Assembly (NCBI RefSeq): GCF_036711975.1
Contig: NC_091971.1
Coordinates: 14,391,501-14,455,500, forward strand
Reading direction: 5' to 3'
Source of the DNA: Onthophagus taurus
Taxonomy: Eukaryota > Arthropoda > Insecta > Coleoptera > Scarabaeidae
Length of the DNA stretch: 64,000 bases
The stretch's first letter is position 1. Each line of letters opens with the position of its first letter. A program made the position numbers and the translations under genes. The notes under the pieces are model-generated. The model saw only the letters and a list, made by a program, of their open reading frames with translations. It had not been told where the DNA came from and ran no database searches. Below, in pieces: positions 1 through 12,300 of this stretch.

Positions 1-1110
1 TTTATGTGGATAAAACGACTTAAAAATCTAAATATTTTCTACATAAAATTGGGTTATGATGAATGAATTAACCTACTGTCGTTCGTTCTTTTACACATCC
101 AAAGAGCTAAGCTTGTTTTATACGATGTCTTATAATCAATCATGGCAGATATTCGAAATTTGAGTAGTAATTTATTTTCTCTAGATATGTGAATAAGTCT
201 TCTCTGGACATGGATGAACCGCAGACATTCCATGTTATTTATTATTCTTTCTGTTTAGCATTGAAAGTGACAAATTCGTTTTTAAATTCAAAGAAATAAT
301 TTCAAATCACATTGATATGTAACTGGCTTAACGTTTTTAGTTTTTTTTGTAGTTCTTGCGATTATGTGTTATTTATTTGAATGTCTAGATTATTACTTAG
401 GAAGTGGTTTCCTTGCGGTAGATATCTTTATTTTGCTATATTTGGTGATATGCTATGTCATTACGCTTTTTATATAAAGGAATACCTAATAAATAGAATT
501 TATTGTTGGTAAAGTTCTCAGAGTTAGTCAAATATTTCATCGTAGTTGCTAATGGTTGTTCATTTATTGCAACATTTATTACACTAGCGCTGTTACACAC
601 GTTTTTACTATACCCAAAATGGCCAAAATTATTCTGATCTATTAACATCCAAGAGAAAATCCAAACAAAAGCAATTTATGCTCTATTGTTATTGACTGCA
701 AAACCGAAGATCTAATTATGCCCACATTTCAGATATATTTTCAACTTTCTGGGATGGATCTTTTATGGATTAACCATAAAAACTAAGCTATCACACCTTA
801 ATAATGTACTAACCAAGTGTAGTGTTTATCACTGTCCTAAGTTGTACTTATTTAATTTTTTCAGAATCGATGTTAATTTTTGGAATATATAGTAAATAAA
901 TTACTTCATTATAGCATATCTGTCACAAAAGTCGTTCGCCCAACATAAACACAACATGCAAATAGCTTACATATTTGTTTCACTGTAATTTTATTTGCAT
1001 TTATAGAGAAATATTTAAAACGTTATTTAAGAATTTTTTTATTTAGAATTTCTCTTCATATTTTTCCATTGAACATATTTCAAACACTTAAGCCTCGGTA
1101 CAGATAACAC
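1..1110. other. AT-rich stretch, nothing recognised
   Basis: No convincing exon, RNA gene or repeat structure was seen on either strand. A 70-codon minus-strand frame at 436-648 shows no family motif and lacks splice context. Terminal exons of the lectin/CUB gene that enters from the right could lie here or beyond the window edge. Confidence 0.4.
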
Positions 1111-1119
1111 TATTACTGA

Positions 1120-1550
1120 ACGCATTTCGAGAAATAATATTGGCATGAGCTAAACATCCTGAATAAACTGGAGAAATTCTTGCTTCTATTCTTGAGTTAA
1201 CTTAATCTTGTGAACCAAGATATTTATGCAAAATTCGCTGTAATGTGGTTTGAGGGATTCCTAATTCCTGTAAATGGCTTAATTGACTGATTTAGCTTAT
1301 TTTGAACTGAAGCACTTATAGCTGCGATATTTTTTGCGCTTTTTATCATCTTATTAGCGCAGCAACGTACAATAGTGAACACCTCCACTCAAATTTATCC
1401 ACAACAGTACGCACAGCTTGTTTAGTAGGATAATTATTATAACCAAAAATTGGAGTAAGCACTCTTAAAACTACTTTTCTTATCAAACTCAGAATTGCGG
1501 TATTAATTTTTAACCATTTCCAAACGTTGCTCATTGTAATCTTCACCGTG
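1120..1550 (-). pseudogene. Relic of a mariner-like (DUF4817-type) transposase, N-terminal part
   Basis: Reading the minus strand from about 1546, a helix-turn-helix segment with the pattern PTKQAVRTVVDKFE is followed, after frame breaks, by a stretch with LQELGIPQTTLQRILHKYL. These two blocks are in the order seen at the start of insect mariner-like transposases that carry a DUF4817 helix-turn-helix region. The frame is interrupted several times and no catalytic DDE part follows, so this is a dead fragment. The same family recurs in better shape at 29175-29745 and 34711-36372. Clear terminal repeats were not found for this copy. Confidence 0.5.
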
Positions 1551-1689
1551 ATAAAAATATTAACCTACGTTTTGGCGTTGAGGTCATAAAAAACATTCAA
1601 GAGTTTTTGATGTTTGATATCATGCTGAATATCAAGCTGTGCGTGATAAATTTATATAAAACTGTCAGTCTTCTGACTCATGTAGAGTA

Positions 1690-3330
1690 AAGGTACGTGC
1701 TTTACGGTGTGGGTTGGGTTAGGTTGCGAATTATAAGTAAAAACAACATATGTGCCACCAGCTTTTCTATAATAAATGAAATTTAGGAGGAATTAATTCT
1801 CCTATATTTGAGTAACAATAGTACCTCGTTTTGAGTAACAGCCATTATTGACCTTTAACTATGGCCACCATGGATAATAGCAATGTTATCAAAATGGCAG
1901 GAAGATTTTTTCTGAACAAGCTTGGTCTTCAGTTTGTGGGAGAGTATCAAAGAAACAAAATGCCGAGTCCTAGACGTTAGAGGAAGCATTAGAAAACGTT
2001 TAGGAGAAAGTTCTCAGCTACTACTCAATAAGAGAAATTCAAACCAACAAGGGCTGTGTTTAGAGTGTTAAAGATAGAAAGCTATGTTGTATAAATCAAA
2101 TTGACTTGTTGGCTGCTGGGTTAATATTACGCTCGTATTATGAAAAAGCTTTTAAGCTGAGGTGCATATTATACTATATTTTCTAAAATCACGCTTGACA
2201 GAAACATGTAAAGAGAAAGCTTTATCGATTAGAATAAGTTGGAGAAGTCATATCCAGCTAACCAGACTTCTCCCTACTAATATTTTAATAAAATATGATT
2301 TTAATGATCCATATGGAAGTATGTTATTGGTCACACGGCGACCAGTTGACTACCATGTAAGACACAAAGTGTTAATCTATTAAGTTCTTTTTCTTCCATC
2401 ATAACCTATACTGTATGTATTTTGTTTCAATGTATTGCATAGCGAAAAAAAATTAATTACTCTAAAAATCGATTTAAAAATCTCGAATCCGTTGAGTAAA
2501 ATTATCATGGCGTCATTTTATAGAAAAGGTTGATTTAATACAGAAGTAATTTGCTTTGGGCTTAAAGTTTCATTCACTTTATAATACATTCATTGTCAAA
2601 TATTATTTTATTTAGTTTATAAATTAAAAAAAAAATAATAAGATTAAAGTATTTTAGTATTAATTTGAAACCTTGAAATTGCAAAGAAAATAATTTACAC
2701 AAAGTTATTTTTTAATAAACGTCCCACACCATTGTTAGGTTTTTAACGATATAACGAGTTCAACTACCTTTTTATTAAATAATTGCATTCATTGAACCTA
2801 TGGGCGATATATTTTTGTGTTTAATTTTGTTTTATGATCGCAAAATGCGTTTAATCTTGTTTATAGAAATTTATCTTATCCATTTTTATATCTCACTAAT
2901 GATTCAAATAATTAAGTTAATGATACAAAACTATAACAAAAACAAACTAATAATCATCTAAGTTCATTACATATTATTTAAAATATTTCCCAAATGATTA
3001 TAATTAAATATATAATCAAACTCAAGTTCTGTTTTAACTTACATTTTTTGTTTTGAACCAACCTACTGTTTTGACGTACAAACACTTACTGACCACATTA
3101 TTATAGATAAGAACGACTTTTTATGGCGCATTTAAGGACGCTTCGATGTCGAACAAACTCTTTATACGCATAATAGCTACGTCACTATTCTATTTACGTT
3201 TGTGCATTATTTTCGCTTCTCAAGCACGTACTGTTTTCGTTAACGACTTCCTGTCGGATATTGAATGGCTTTAAAGCGTCAATTGGAAACGATTTGTACA
3301 AAAAAATTATAATTTAAATTAATAAAAAGA
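1690..3330. other. AT-rich non-coding stretch
   Basis: A short region at 1860-2150 has fragments that could be an eroded transposase N-terminus, but no motif is secure. The rest is very AT-rich with no supported exon. The next exon of the lectin/CUB/sushi gene, which must begin in phase 1, was searched for on the minus strand and not identified. Confidence 0.35.
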
Positions 3331-3340
3331 TAATACTTAC

Positions 3341-6300
3341 TATCACAAGATGGAAGCGGTAGTATAAAATCCCATTTGTAACCTATACACTTAATAACTT
3401 TAGTTTTTTGATTAGTATCACTAAAAGTAAAATCTGCACAACACCCAAAAATTGTAACACTTTCATTTTTAGACACCAAATATCCGTTATTTGGTATATT
3501 TAATGGTTTACATCCCACAGGGGCATAATGAAATAGCACTCCTCTTCGAGGTGTTAAAATTTCAGTTGAAGATAAAATTATTTCAATTGAATCTGAGACG
3601 GAAGTCATTTGTGTTAGAGATTGATTTTGATTGCAAGATGAGTAGATAGTTTGACCGGAGTCTTTTATCAATAATTGATCGTTGCAGTTTTCGGTGTTAC
3701 CTAAAAAAATTAAATTGGATGGTTTTGTTAAAAATAAGGATTTAATTATTTTTTACCGAATAGAGATAAATCTAAAATAGTAACTTTAATCCTTTGGTAA
3801 TGGGGAGCGGTAATCCTCCAGGTGCACCTTTCCTGTCCTAAATAGAATTTTGGGTAACCTGGGCTATGGACGTAAGCCTCAGATGAACCTGGATTATCGT
3901 TATCTGGCAGTGTTATATCTTGGTTGCAATATTTTTTTATTTCTGTATCTAAAAAAAAATTTTTTGATTTGGTGTTTTTAATTAGATTTTTTCATACCTG
4001 ATATGCAAGCATATGTTACAGATAAATTTCCTGATCCCCATCGAGAAGCAATAGGGCTGTCTTGATTGACTATAAAGCTGCAATGACTAACACCTGAGCA
4101 TCTAAAAAAACAAATTAAAATAGTTAAAAAAATATATATTTGGGGAGGTGTTGGATACATATGTCTATAGAATAGTGATGGAACGGATAGTGATTTTCCG
4201 GCCATTATGGTTATAATTTCTGGTGCATTTCTGAAGTGATACCCTATATTGCCACATTATTGCGATATTTCAATAAAAATGAAATTAATAAGAAAGCTGA
4301 TAAGATATGTCAACTTATTTGGATCCTAGATGAAGCAACTGTAAAAAAAAAGGATACTTTAATTAATAAGTGGCGATATTTTCACAAGTATCCTTCAAGA
4401 AATTAGTTTTGTAGCGAATTTTGAAAATTATCGATGAAAATTGCAACATTGAAAATTTTATCAAAACTTCAAATATTGTTTTCTCGAAAACGAAAAGTTA
4501 TTTTTCAAAACGTATTGGTTCATTGAAAAGAGAGCACTTTTATTAACATTTTGGGAAATTTTCATACTCATATTCCAAGAAATCGATTTTATACGAATTA
4601 TTAAAATTTAATCGGTGAAAATTGCAAAATTCGAAAAAATTGTCGATTATTTCAAAAATTTATTTCTCAAGAACTAAAAGTGATTTTTCAAAACGGCTTT
4701 TTGCATTAAAAAGAGGATACTTTAATTAATAATTGGTGATGTTTCCACAAGGATCCTTAAAGAAATTAATTTTATAGCGAATTTTGTAATTTATCGATGA
4801 AAATTGCAACATCTAAAATTTGATAAAAACTTCAAATATTATTTTCTCAAAAACTAAAAGTTGTTTTTCAAAACGGGTTGGTTCATTGAAAAGAGGACAC
4901 TTTTGTTGACACTTTGGGAAATTTTCATACTCATATTCCAAGAAATCGATTTTATACGAATTATTAAAATTTAATCGGCGAAAATTGCAAAATTCGACAA
5001 AATTGTCGATTATTTCAAAAATTTATTTCTCAAGAACTAAAAGTGATTTTTCAAAACGGCTTTTTGCATTAAAAAGAAGATACTTTAATTAATAATTGGT
5101 GATATCTCCACAAGGATCCTTCAAGAAATTAATTTTATAGCGAAGTTTGCAAGTTATCGATGAAAATTGCAACATCGAAAATTTTATCAAAACTTCAAAT
5201 ATAGCTTTCTCAAAAACGAGAAGTTATTTTTCAAAACGTGTTGGTTTATTGGAAAGAGGACACTCTTATTAACATTTTGGGAAATTTTCATACTCATATT
5301 CCAAGAAATCGATTTTATACGAATTATTAAAATTTAATCGGCGAAAATTGCAAAATTCGACAAAATTGTCGATTATTTCAAAAATTTATTTCTCAAGAAC
5401 TAAAAGCGATTTTTCAAAACGGCTTGTTGCATTAAAAAGAGGATACTTTAATTAATAATTGGTGATATTTCCACAAGGATCCTTCAAGAAATTAATTTTA
5501 TAGCGAATTTTGTAATTTATCGATGAAAATTGCAACATCGAAAATTTTATCAAAATTTCAAATATAGCTTTCTCAAAAACGAGAAGTTATTTTTCAAAAC
5601 GTGTTGGTGTATTGGAAAGAGGACACTTTTATTAACATTTTGGGAAATTTTCTTACTCATATTCTAAGAGATCGATTTTATACGAATTATTAAAATTTAA
5701 TCGGCTTAAATTGCAAAATTCGAAAAAATTTTCGATTATTTCAAAAATTTATTTCTCAAGAACTAAAAGCGATTTTTCAAAACGGCTTGTTGCATTAAAA
5801 AGAGGATACTTTAATTAATAATTGGTGATATTTCCACAAGGATCCTTCAAGAAATTAATTTTATGGCGAATTTTGAAAATTATCGATGAAAATTGCAACA
5901 TCGAAAATTTTATCAAAAGGCAGGAACAAGCCTATCTATTACAAGATGATGCCATCAAACATTTATGGGTCATTCTCAGAAAGGGTGGAAAAAGGGTTTA
6001 GAAGAAAAAAATTCGTGTAATTACTTTTCTAGGTTATATATTTATAGAAGAAAACATATTAGTATAACAAAAGTTTTGTACTTTGAGAATATAATTAAAT
6101 AATGAAAATAATGTTAAATTTAGAGGTAACGGTGTTGACAAATAATAATTTAATTTCAAATTTTGTTCCTAACATCTTAACTTATTGCGCAGTAAACTCC
6201 ATGACATATCATCCTCCAATGATGATGAATCTGCATATACAACGCTATAATGTAGAGCTGTTCTATACTTCACAGATCCAAGTTATAGTTTGAGCAAAGC

Positions 6301-9300
6301 TGGCCGAGTTCACAACATAGACATGTCAGTTCGCTGAAAGTAAATTTATTGATCCAGGCTACTTTCATCGTACCATTAAACGTAGCAATATTTTCTGGGA
6401 TCAATTCGTTGATAATAGGGATTAGTTTTTACAGAATTCAATACCATCAGGTGTTCCTTTTCCATGGCCACTTTCATTGTAATGCCATCGAATTGTCTTT
6501 GCTTGCAATTTTTTGTGCAGGTGTGTGATCTTTCTGTTCTTATATTGGGTGGATGGTCCATCCGATAAGAAATTAATATGTCTTACCCTGGGAACAATCA
6601 TTTTAATATCTTCAAAAATATATCCTAAGTGCACGTATATGGCGATTTGATACTGTACTGTATGAGATATGGTCTGTTGAGTTATTGTGCGGATGCTTTT
6701 AATATACAACTAAAGTATGAAGAGATATCTGAAGCTTTGAAGAGCCAAAGTGTGCATATTGTACTTCTTCAGTATATTTACAGAAGTAATTTTTAGAAAA
6801 TTGTACTGATTTGTTAATTCATTTCATGTATGTTATTAATTCCTTTTTATTGTAGTGCAGAACGGTCATTGTATATTTGTTGCATTTGCGTTCAAGGCAT
6901 TTTTCATTTTTACATTATATTACCAGTTGAACAGCAAATTTTTTGGACCACTTGAGATGGGGTGTTTTCTTTGATAATGTTTAAGGTCCCTAGGTTATGC
7001 ACCAAAAGATTCATGTTAGTGTGCCAAAATCTTTAAGAAATTGCAAACCATTCTCAAATCTATTTGTTAATTACCCCAAATATAAATAATATAATACTAT
7101 TTTATTTCCGATTTAGAAATAGTTTTAGTTGTAACTTTACCAGAGGGACATCTGAATGTTTAATGAAGTGCAAACCAACTTTTAAAAACTTTTGAATTTT
7201 GTGTACATAAAATATTTGTTGAGTCTCACCACATAGCTTTTTGCTTGAATAAATGTAATTATCTCAGTTTATAAGATTTGATATTACAGGGACTTTTTTT
7301 AGCCCTTCTGAGAATTACCCTTATATCAAACAAGATTACCTAACTAGTTGGAAGCAGATGAAATCGAAGCTGAATGGGAAAACTTGAAAAAGATAATCCA
7401 CAATGCCGCAAACGAAGTCTTAAGAAAAAGGAAAAAGTACGTGGTGTCTGTAAATGGTACACTAACATTGGTTTAGGTTTTAAAGTTCCTGAAACATTCG
7501 CTCCCAGCAAAAAAGTTATTCTATCTTTCGCAACTTTAAAACCTGGAGCAGCTCTTCACCAGAAATAAAAGTTCGTGCTGGCAACTTCTTCCAATAAAGA
7601 CCTATCTCATCAACGTTGAAGATTATCTTTGGAGAATACTTGCCTTGTTCTACACAACCCTGAAATTCTTTAGGAAAAGCAGCCCCCGCCCCAAAATCTG
7701 CACTTGCTTCTTCACCACGACACACTACGACAGTTACTTCAGGATTTAAATCTTATGAACCAACCCTTGCTTGAAGATAAGCTTGAAATTGATGAAGATA
7801 ACCACCAATCAAACATTTTAAATTATTGGATTTATCCATTCCTTTATTATTTTGTTTATGTTTTTACAAGATCAATTAATCAAAATCGACTTTTGTGATT
7901 TCAGTATTAATTCACTTTGAGTACACAAAGTTTAGAATTTCAAATGAATACGTGCATCTGGCACAAAGTGTATCAGTGACGTGATGCAAATTAGGATCGT
8001 AACTCGTTCCGACAGGTGAGTGGCGCACATCCAAATTGCATTATTAGTCTATAACCCAATTTGTAACTAAAAGCTTTTAGCGAAAATTTTCAATTTTCCC
8101 CTTATTCCCAAAAAATCCTCTCCAGAGACATATTGAGAATAATAATTGTGAATCGAACGCGTTGAATTCTCAACAATAGAAACGTGACAAATCAATATAT
8201 TGAAGTTTCACCCTCTAGTATAATATCTTTTGTTAGAAATTTGCAATAAATTTTGCAGAGGGGGAAATTGCATAGGAAATAATTGAACCAAAAGAGAATT
8301 AATTAACTCGCAGCGTTAAAGGTGGTTCGATTTCGAGATTTTACGATCGAAATCGTTGATTACTTCCAGAGTTTTCGTTCTTTCTAATAATAAAGTCCGT
8401 TCCGCCTCGATCGGAACCAAGTTTCGATCAAACATCGTGTTTTCCATTGTAAACAATCCTTCTTCAAGACGGAAAGTGGCTTTTCTATTTTGACCGCAAT
8501 CGATATTCCTTCGTTACAAGGACAATCCAATCTTATTTTACGACGACTAAAGATAAACCAAATTTAATTATAACAAACAACACGTTTCTTCAAGAATCGT
8601 TTTAAGTAGGCAGGTTTTTGTACTTGAGATAAAAATTTAAAAATAACTTTTTGATTAAAGCGGGTTTGTATTTACAAAAGGGCTTTCTCAAAGTTTAGGA
8701 CAATACGTTCAAACTGAATTGTGACTAAAAACTGTTTTTTTTTGTAGTTTTTTAAATGGAATAATTACATCAAAATAAATAGTATGTAAGAAAATCAATA
8801 TTGGAATATTGGCCATATGGGAGTTTTGAGATAAAGCTTAGTTCTTTCTCCCCCGCTTAATTTTGGCAGTTTTTGGGCACCCCATTCTCTCTAGTACATT
8901 TATACTTTTCGTCCCTTACCCTAGTCAACTTGATAAAGAAAATCATCCCCTGTTCGTGCACGTGGCTTAAAATGAATCCACCGAGATAATGCCCATATAA
9001 TAGATTCGAATTCGTTAAATTCGGAGATTAAAGTTGGTACCCAACTTATTTATTGATGATTTTTTTTAACAAATAAGAATTTTTGTTTTAGTTAGAAGAG
9101 GAAGGTATCGAAAATGTTCTGGAAGACCGAAACCTTTCAAAACTTTATCGTCTTTATACTTAAATACACCCCTTAAGGTACTATTACTTCAGGTTCTATA
9201 GTTTCAAGATTACGGATTATGTAATTTAATATATAGAGTGTGTCAAAAGAAGTATTACAAACGAAAATAGTGTTAATTGAGTTGTAACATAAAATTATTA

Positions 9301-12300
9301 TAAATTATATTGTATTATAAGTCTTATAAGTGCTTAATTAAGCAAAGTTTAACTGAAATATTCAGTTCTCTTTATCATTTGATTTGTGAGCATTTATAAT
9401 TAAATTGTGGTTTCGACATTTATAGATCTCATCAATTCGTAGTCTCATTATTAATGGTATTGAATGTAGTTGAACGGAAATTGATCAATGTAGAGCTCCC
9501 TGTTATGGTTGGTCATAAAATAGTTTACGTAGAATGTTGGTAATCGAATTGGATTAAGGATGCCGTCCTGGATTTCACATCTTTACACATGGAATTTTCA
9601 TAACTTATAAGCTAAAAAATGTAGACTTATGAAACTACATGTTTGATAAGTGGGAAACCTTTATAACCGGAATCTAAACGTCATCTCTGTTAATTATTAA
9701 AAATAAAAGTAAACTAGAAACTTCTGGAATATGGTAGGCATCTAACTATTTTAAGATACATACAAGAACAACCTAGAAGAAAGAGAGCATAAAAAAGAAG
9801 GAGAGAAGTAAAACGAGGACATTGAAGAACGGATAGAGTCTCGAGAGAAACAAGGGGAAATGGCACAAGAAGTGGTAAGTGTGGAAGAAATGCGAGAAGC
9901 CCTAAAGGAACCTCGAAACGTAACGTAGCAGGCGAAAATAATACTTATATCGCAAGAACTACTAAAAAAAGGGAAACCAACAGTAGAACGGTGACTGAAT
10001 ACTTCAAGATTGGGAGAAGAACATAATCGTGTTAATCCACAAAAAAGGAGAAACAACTAGATACCAAAAACTTCATTCGAAAGCTGTAGAAAAACGAGGA
10101 AGAGCTCAGATAGAGGACAGACTTGAAAAAGAGCAAAAGGCGTTCCAACCAAACAATTAAACACAGGAATTATTATGGAAGAGATAAAGGTTGGATAAAG
10201 ATCGTGGCTGGAAATGAAACAGATAGCTCAAAACCGAACACAATGGCGTTAATTTGTCGGGGCTCTAGGTTCCAACCCGAGAGTTTGAAGATTATTGTTG
10301 GAGTTTGTGTATATACACTCTCAGAGTATAATAAAGAGAACAGTAGACAAAAATAAGGATACCTAACCTTCCTAGACCTAAAACCAGCTTTGGACCAGAC
10401 ACCAAAACAACGTTTATGGAATACATTAAGCGAACTGGGGACAAGTTTAAAACTACGAAAAGTAATCAAAAGTATGTACACAGTATCATCAAATATGTAT
10501 CAGTTTAGAATGTAAAATGGGGTTAAAGAATGCGGTAGTTTAAGCCCACTATTATTCATAGCCTATGGATACAATAATAAAAGATGTCAAAAATCGAACA
10601 AAAAAACGAGATTGTGATACCACAACTTAACTCCGATCTACACGCGAGATTTAGTATGTGTAAATACAAAATAATATCCAAATATGGAAAATCTGTCTGC
10701 AAGAAAAAGGAATGATCATAAATAAGGAAAAAGAAAAAAAGCAATATACTACAAAAAACAGGAAAAGTATAGTAGTAAAATTTGAACATCTGGGACCATG
10801 ATTAGTAAAGATGGCAAGATAAATCAAAAGATACGTAATTGAATAACAAAATGAAGTGCAGTTTATTACCAGATAAATAATATCCTGGTAGATAAGAAAA
10901 AACTGAGAACTAAAATTAACTTGGATAATATTAGAGAGATACAAACCAAAAAAGCAGAAAGTGATGAAACATTTTTCGAGAAATAATACGAAAAACCAGA
11001 AGAGGCATAGTTTGAAATAAGAGCTTGAGATAAGAAGATAATATTAGAGAGATACAAACCAAAAAAGCAGAAAGTGATGAAACATTTTTCGAGAAATAAT
11101 ACGAAAAACCAGAAGAGGCAGAGTTTGAAATAAGAGCTTGAGATAAGAATTAAGCTTGAGAGCTCTAATAGTAGAGATACAAAAGAAATAGCTGAAATGG
11201 CATCGCCACCTAGTTTGAAACGATGAGGAATGAATACCAAAGAAAATGTTCAATGTGAAACCAGAAGGAGGACGAAGATGGCATAGACCATAAATGCAGT
11301 GGGAAGAATTAATAAAAAAAGTGGCAAAAGGGGGAATGTAGAAAGATACATACATTTCAGCAGAAAATTACAACTTTTAACATTTAAACAATGTTTTCTT
11401 CTTAGAGATAAATGAAATACAAGGTTAACTTTTTTGAATAAACATTATCTATCATTGAGTTGGCCACCATATTTATCTTCATATGTACTCCATGCAACCT
11501 TCGAATTCCAAATATTGTTTTTGCTATTATCGATTTTCTATAATACTATATCTACTGTTTCCACAAACAAACAAACAAATTTCGAAGTACTAATCCTATA
11601 ATCAATTACTTTGCGTTAGATGGTGTTGTGGGGCTTCTATATGGAGATTTTAATTTCTCATTGAATTCAATGTTGCTGTTCTTGATTTTCTTCTAGTGTC
11701 AATCCTGTTACAAGCTTTCCCTTGTTATTGTTCTTATTTGTGAACGTTTGTTTTCCACTTTTCTGTTCTATTCCTCCTGCTCACATGTGGCCTGAGTAGC
11801 TTTGTAATTCGTCATCACATTCATTACTAACAAAACTGTCGCTATTATCACATTCGATTATTAATTAAAGTATCCTCTTTTTAATACAAAAAGCCGTTTT
11901 GAAAAATCACTTTCAGTTCTTGAGAAAAAAATTTTTGAAATGATCGAAAATGTTGTCAAATTTTACAATTTTCGCCGATTAAGTTTTAAAAATTCGTATA
12001 AAATCTAGTTCTTGGAATAGGAGTATGAAAATTTCCCAAAGTGTTAATAAAAATGACCTCTTTCTAATGAACCAACCCGTTTTGAAAAATAACATTTAGT
12101 TTTTGAGAAAACAATATTTGAAGTTTTGATAAAATTTTCGATGTCGCAATTTGCATCGATAACTTTCAAAATTTGCTATAAAATTAATTTCTTGAAGGAT
12201 CCTTTTGGAAGTATCACCAATTATTAATTAAGGTATCGTCTTTTTAATGCAAAAAGCCGTTTTGAAAAATCACTTTCAGTTCTTGAGAAATACATTTTTG

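Noticed and set aside
436-648. A 70-codon minus-strand frame with LYKKRNDIAYHQI, slightly like a copia RNase H end
   Set aside because: The likeness covers about ten residues and lacks the conserved neighbours of that domain.
1860-2150. Possible pogo-type N-terminal fragment (TLEEALENV)
   Set aside because: Frames break every 20-30 codons and the motif is too short to separate from chance.
4350-5925. CRISPR-like array, because of regular repeats
   Set aside because: The units are ~361 bp, contiguous and without spacers in a eukaryotic intron; this is a satellite.
8320-8453. A 43-residue minus-strand frame (MENTMFDRNLVPIEAERTLL) in a GC-richer patch
   Set aside because: Too short, no family match from memory and no splice partner could be found. 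It was kept only as a note.
10173-11355. Hydrophobic minus-strand frames opposite the LINE relic
   Set aside because: They arise from A-rich LINE text read backwards (F and L runs) and contain no membrane-protein family motif.
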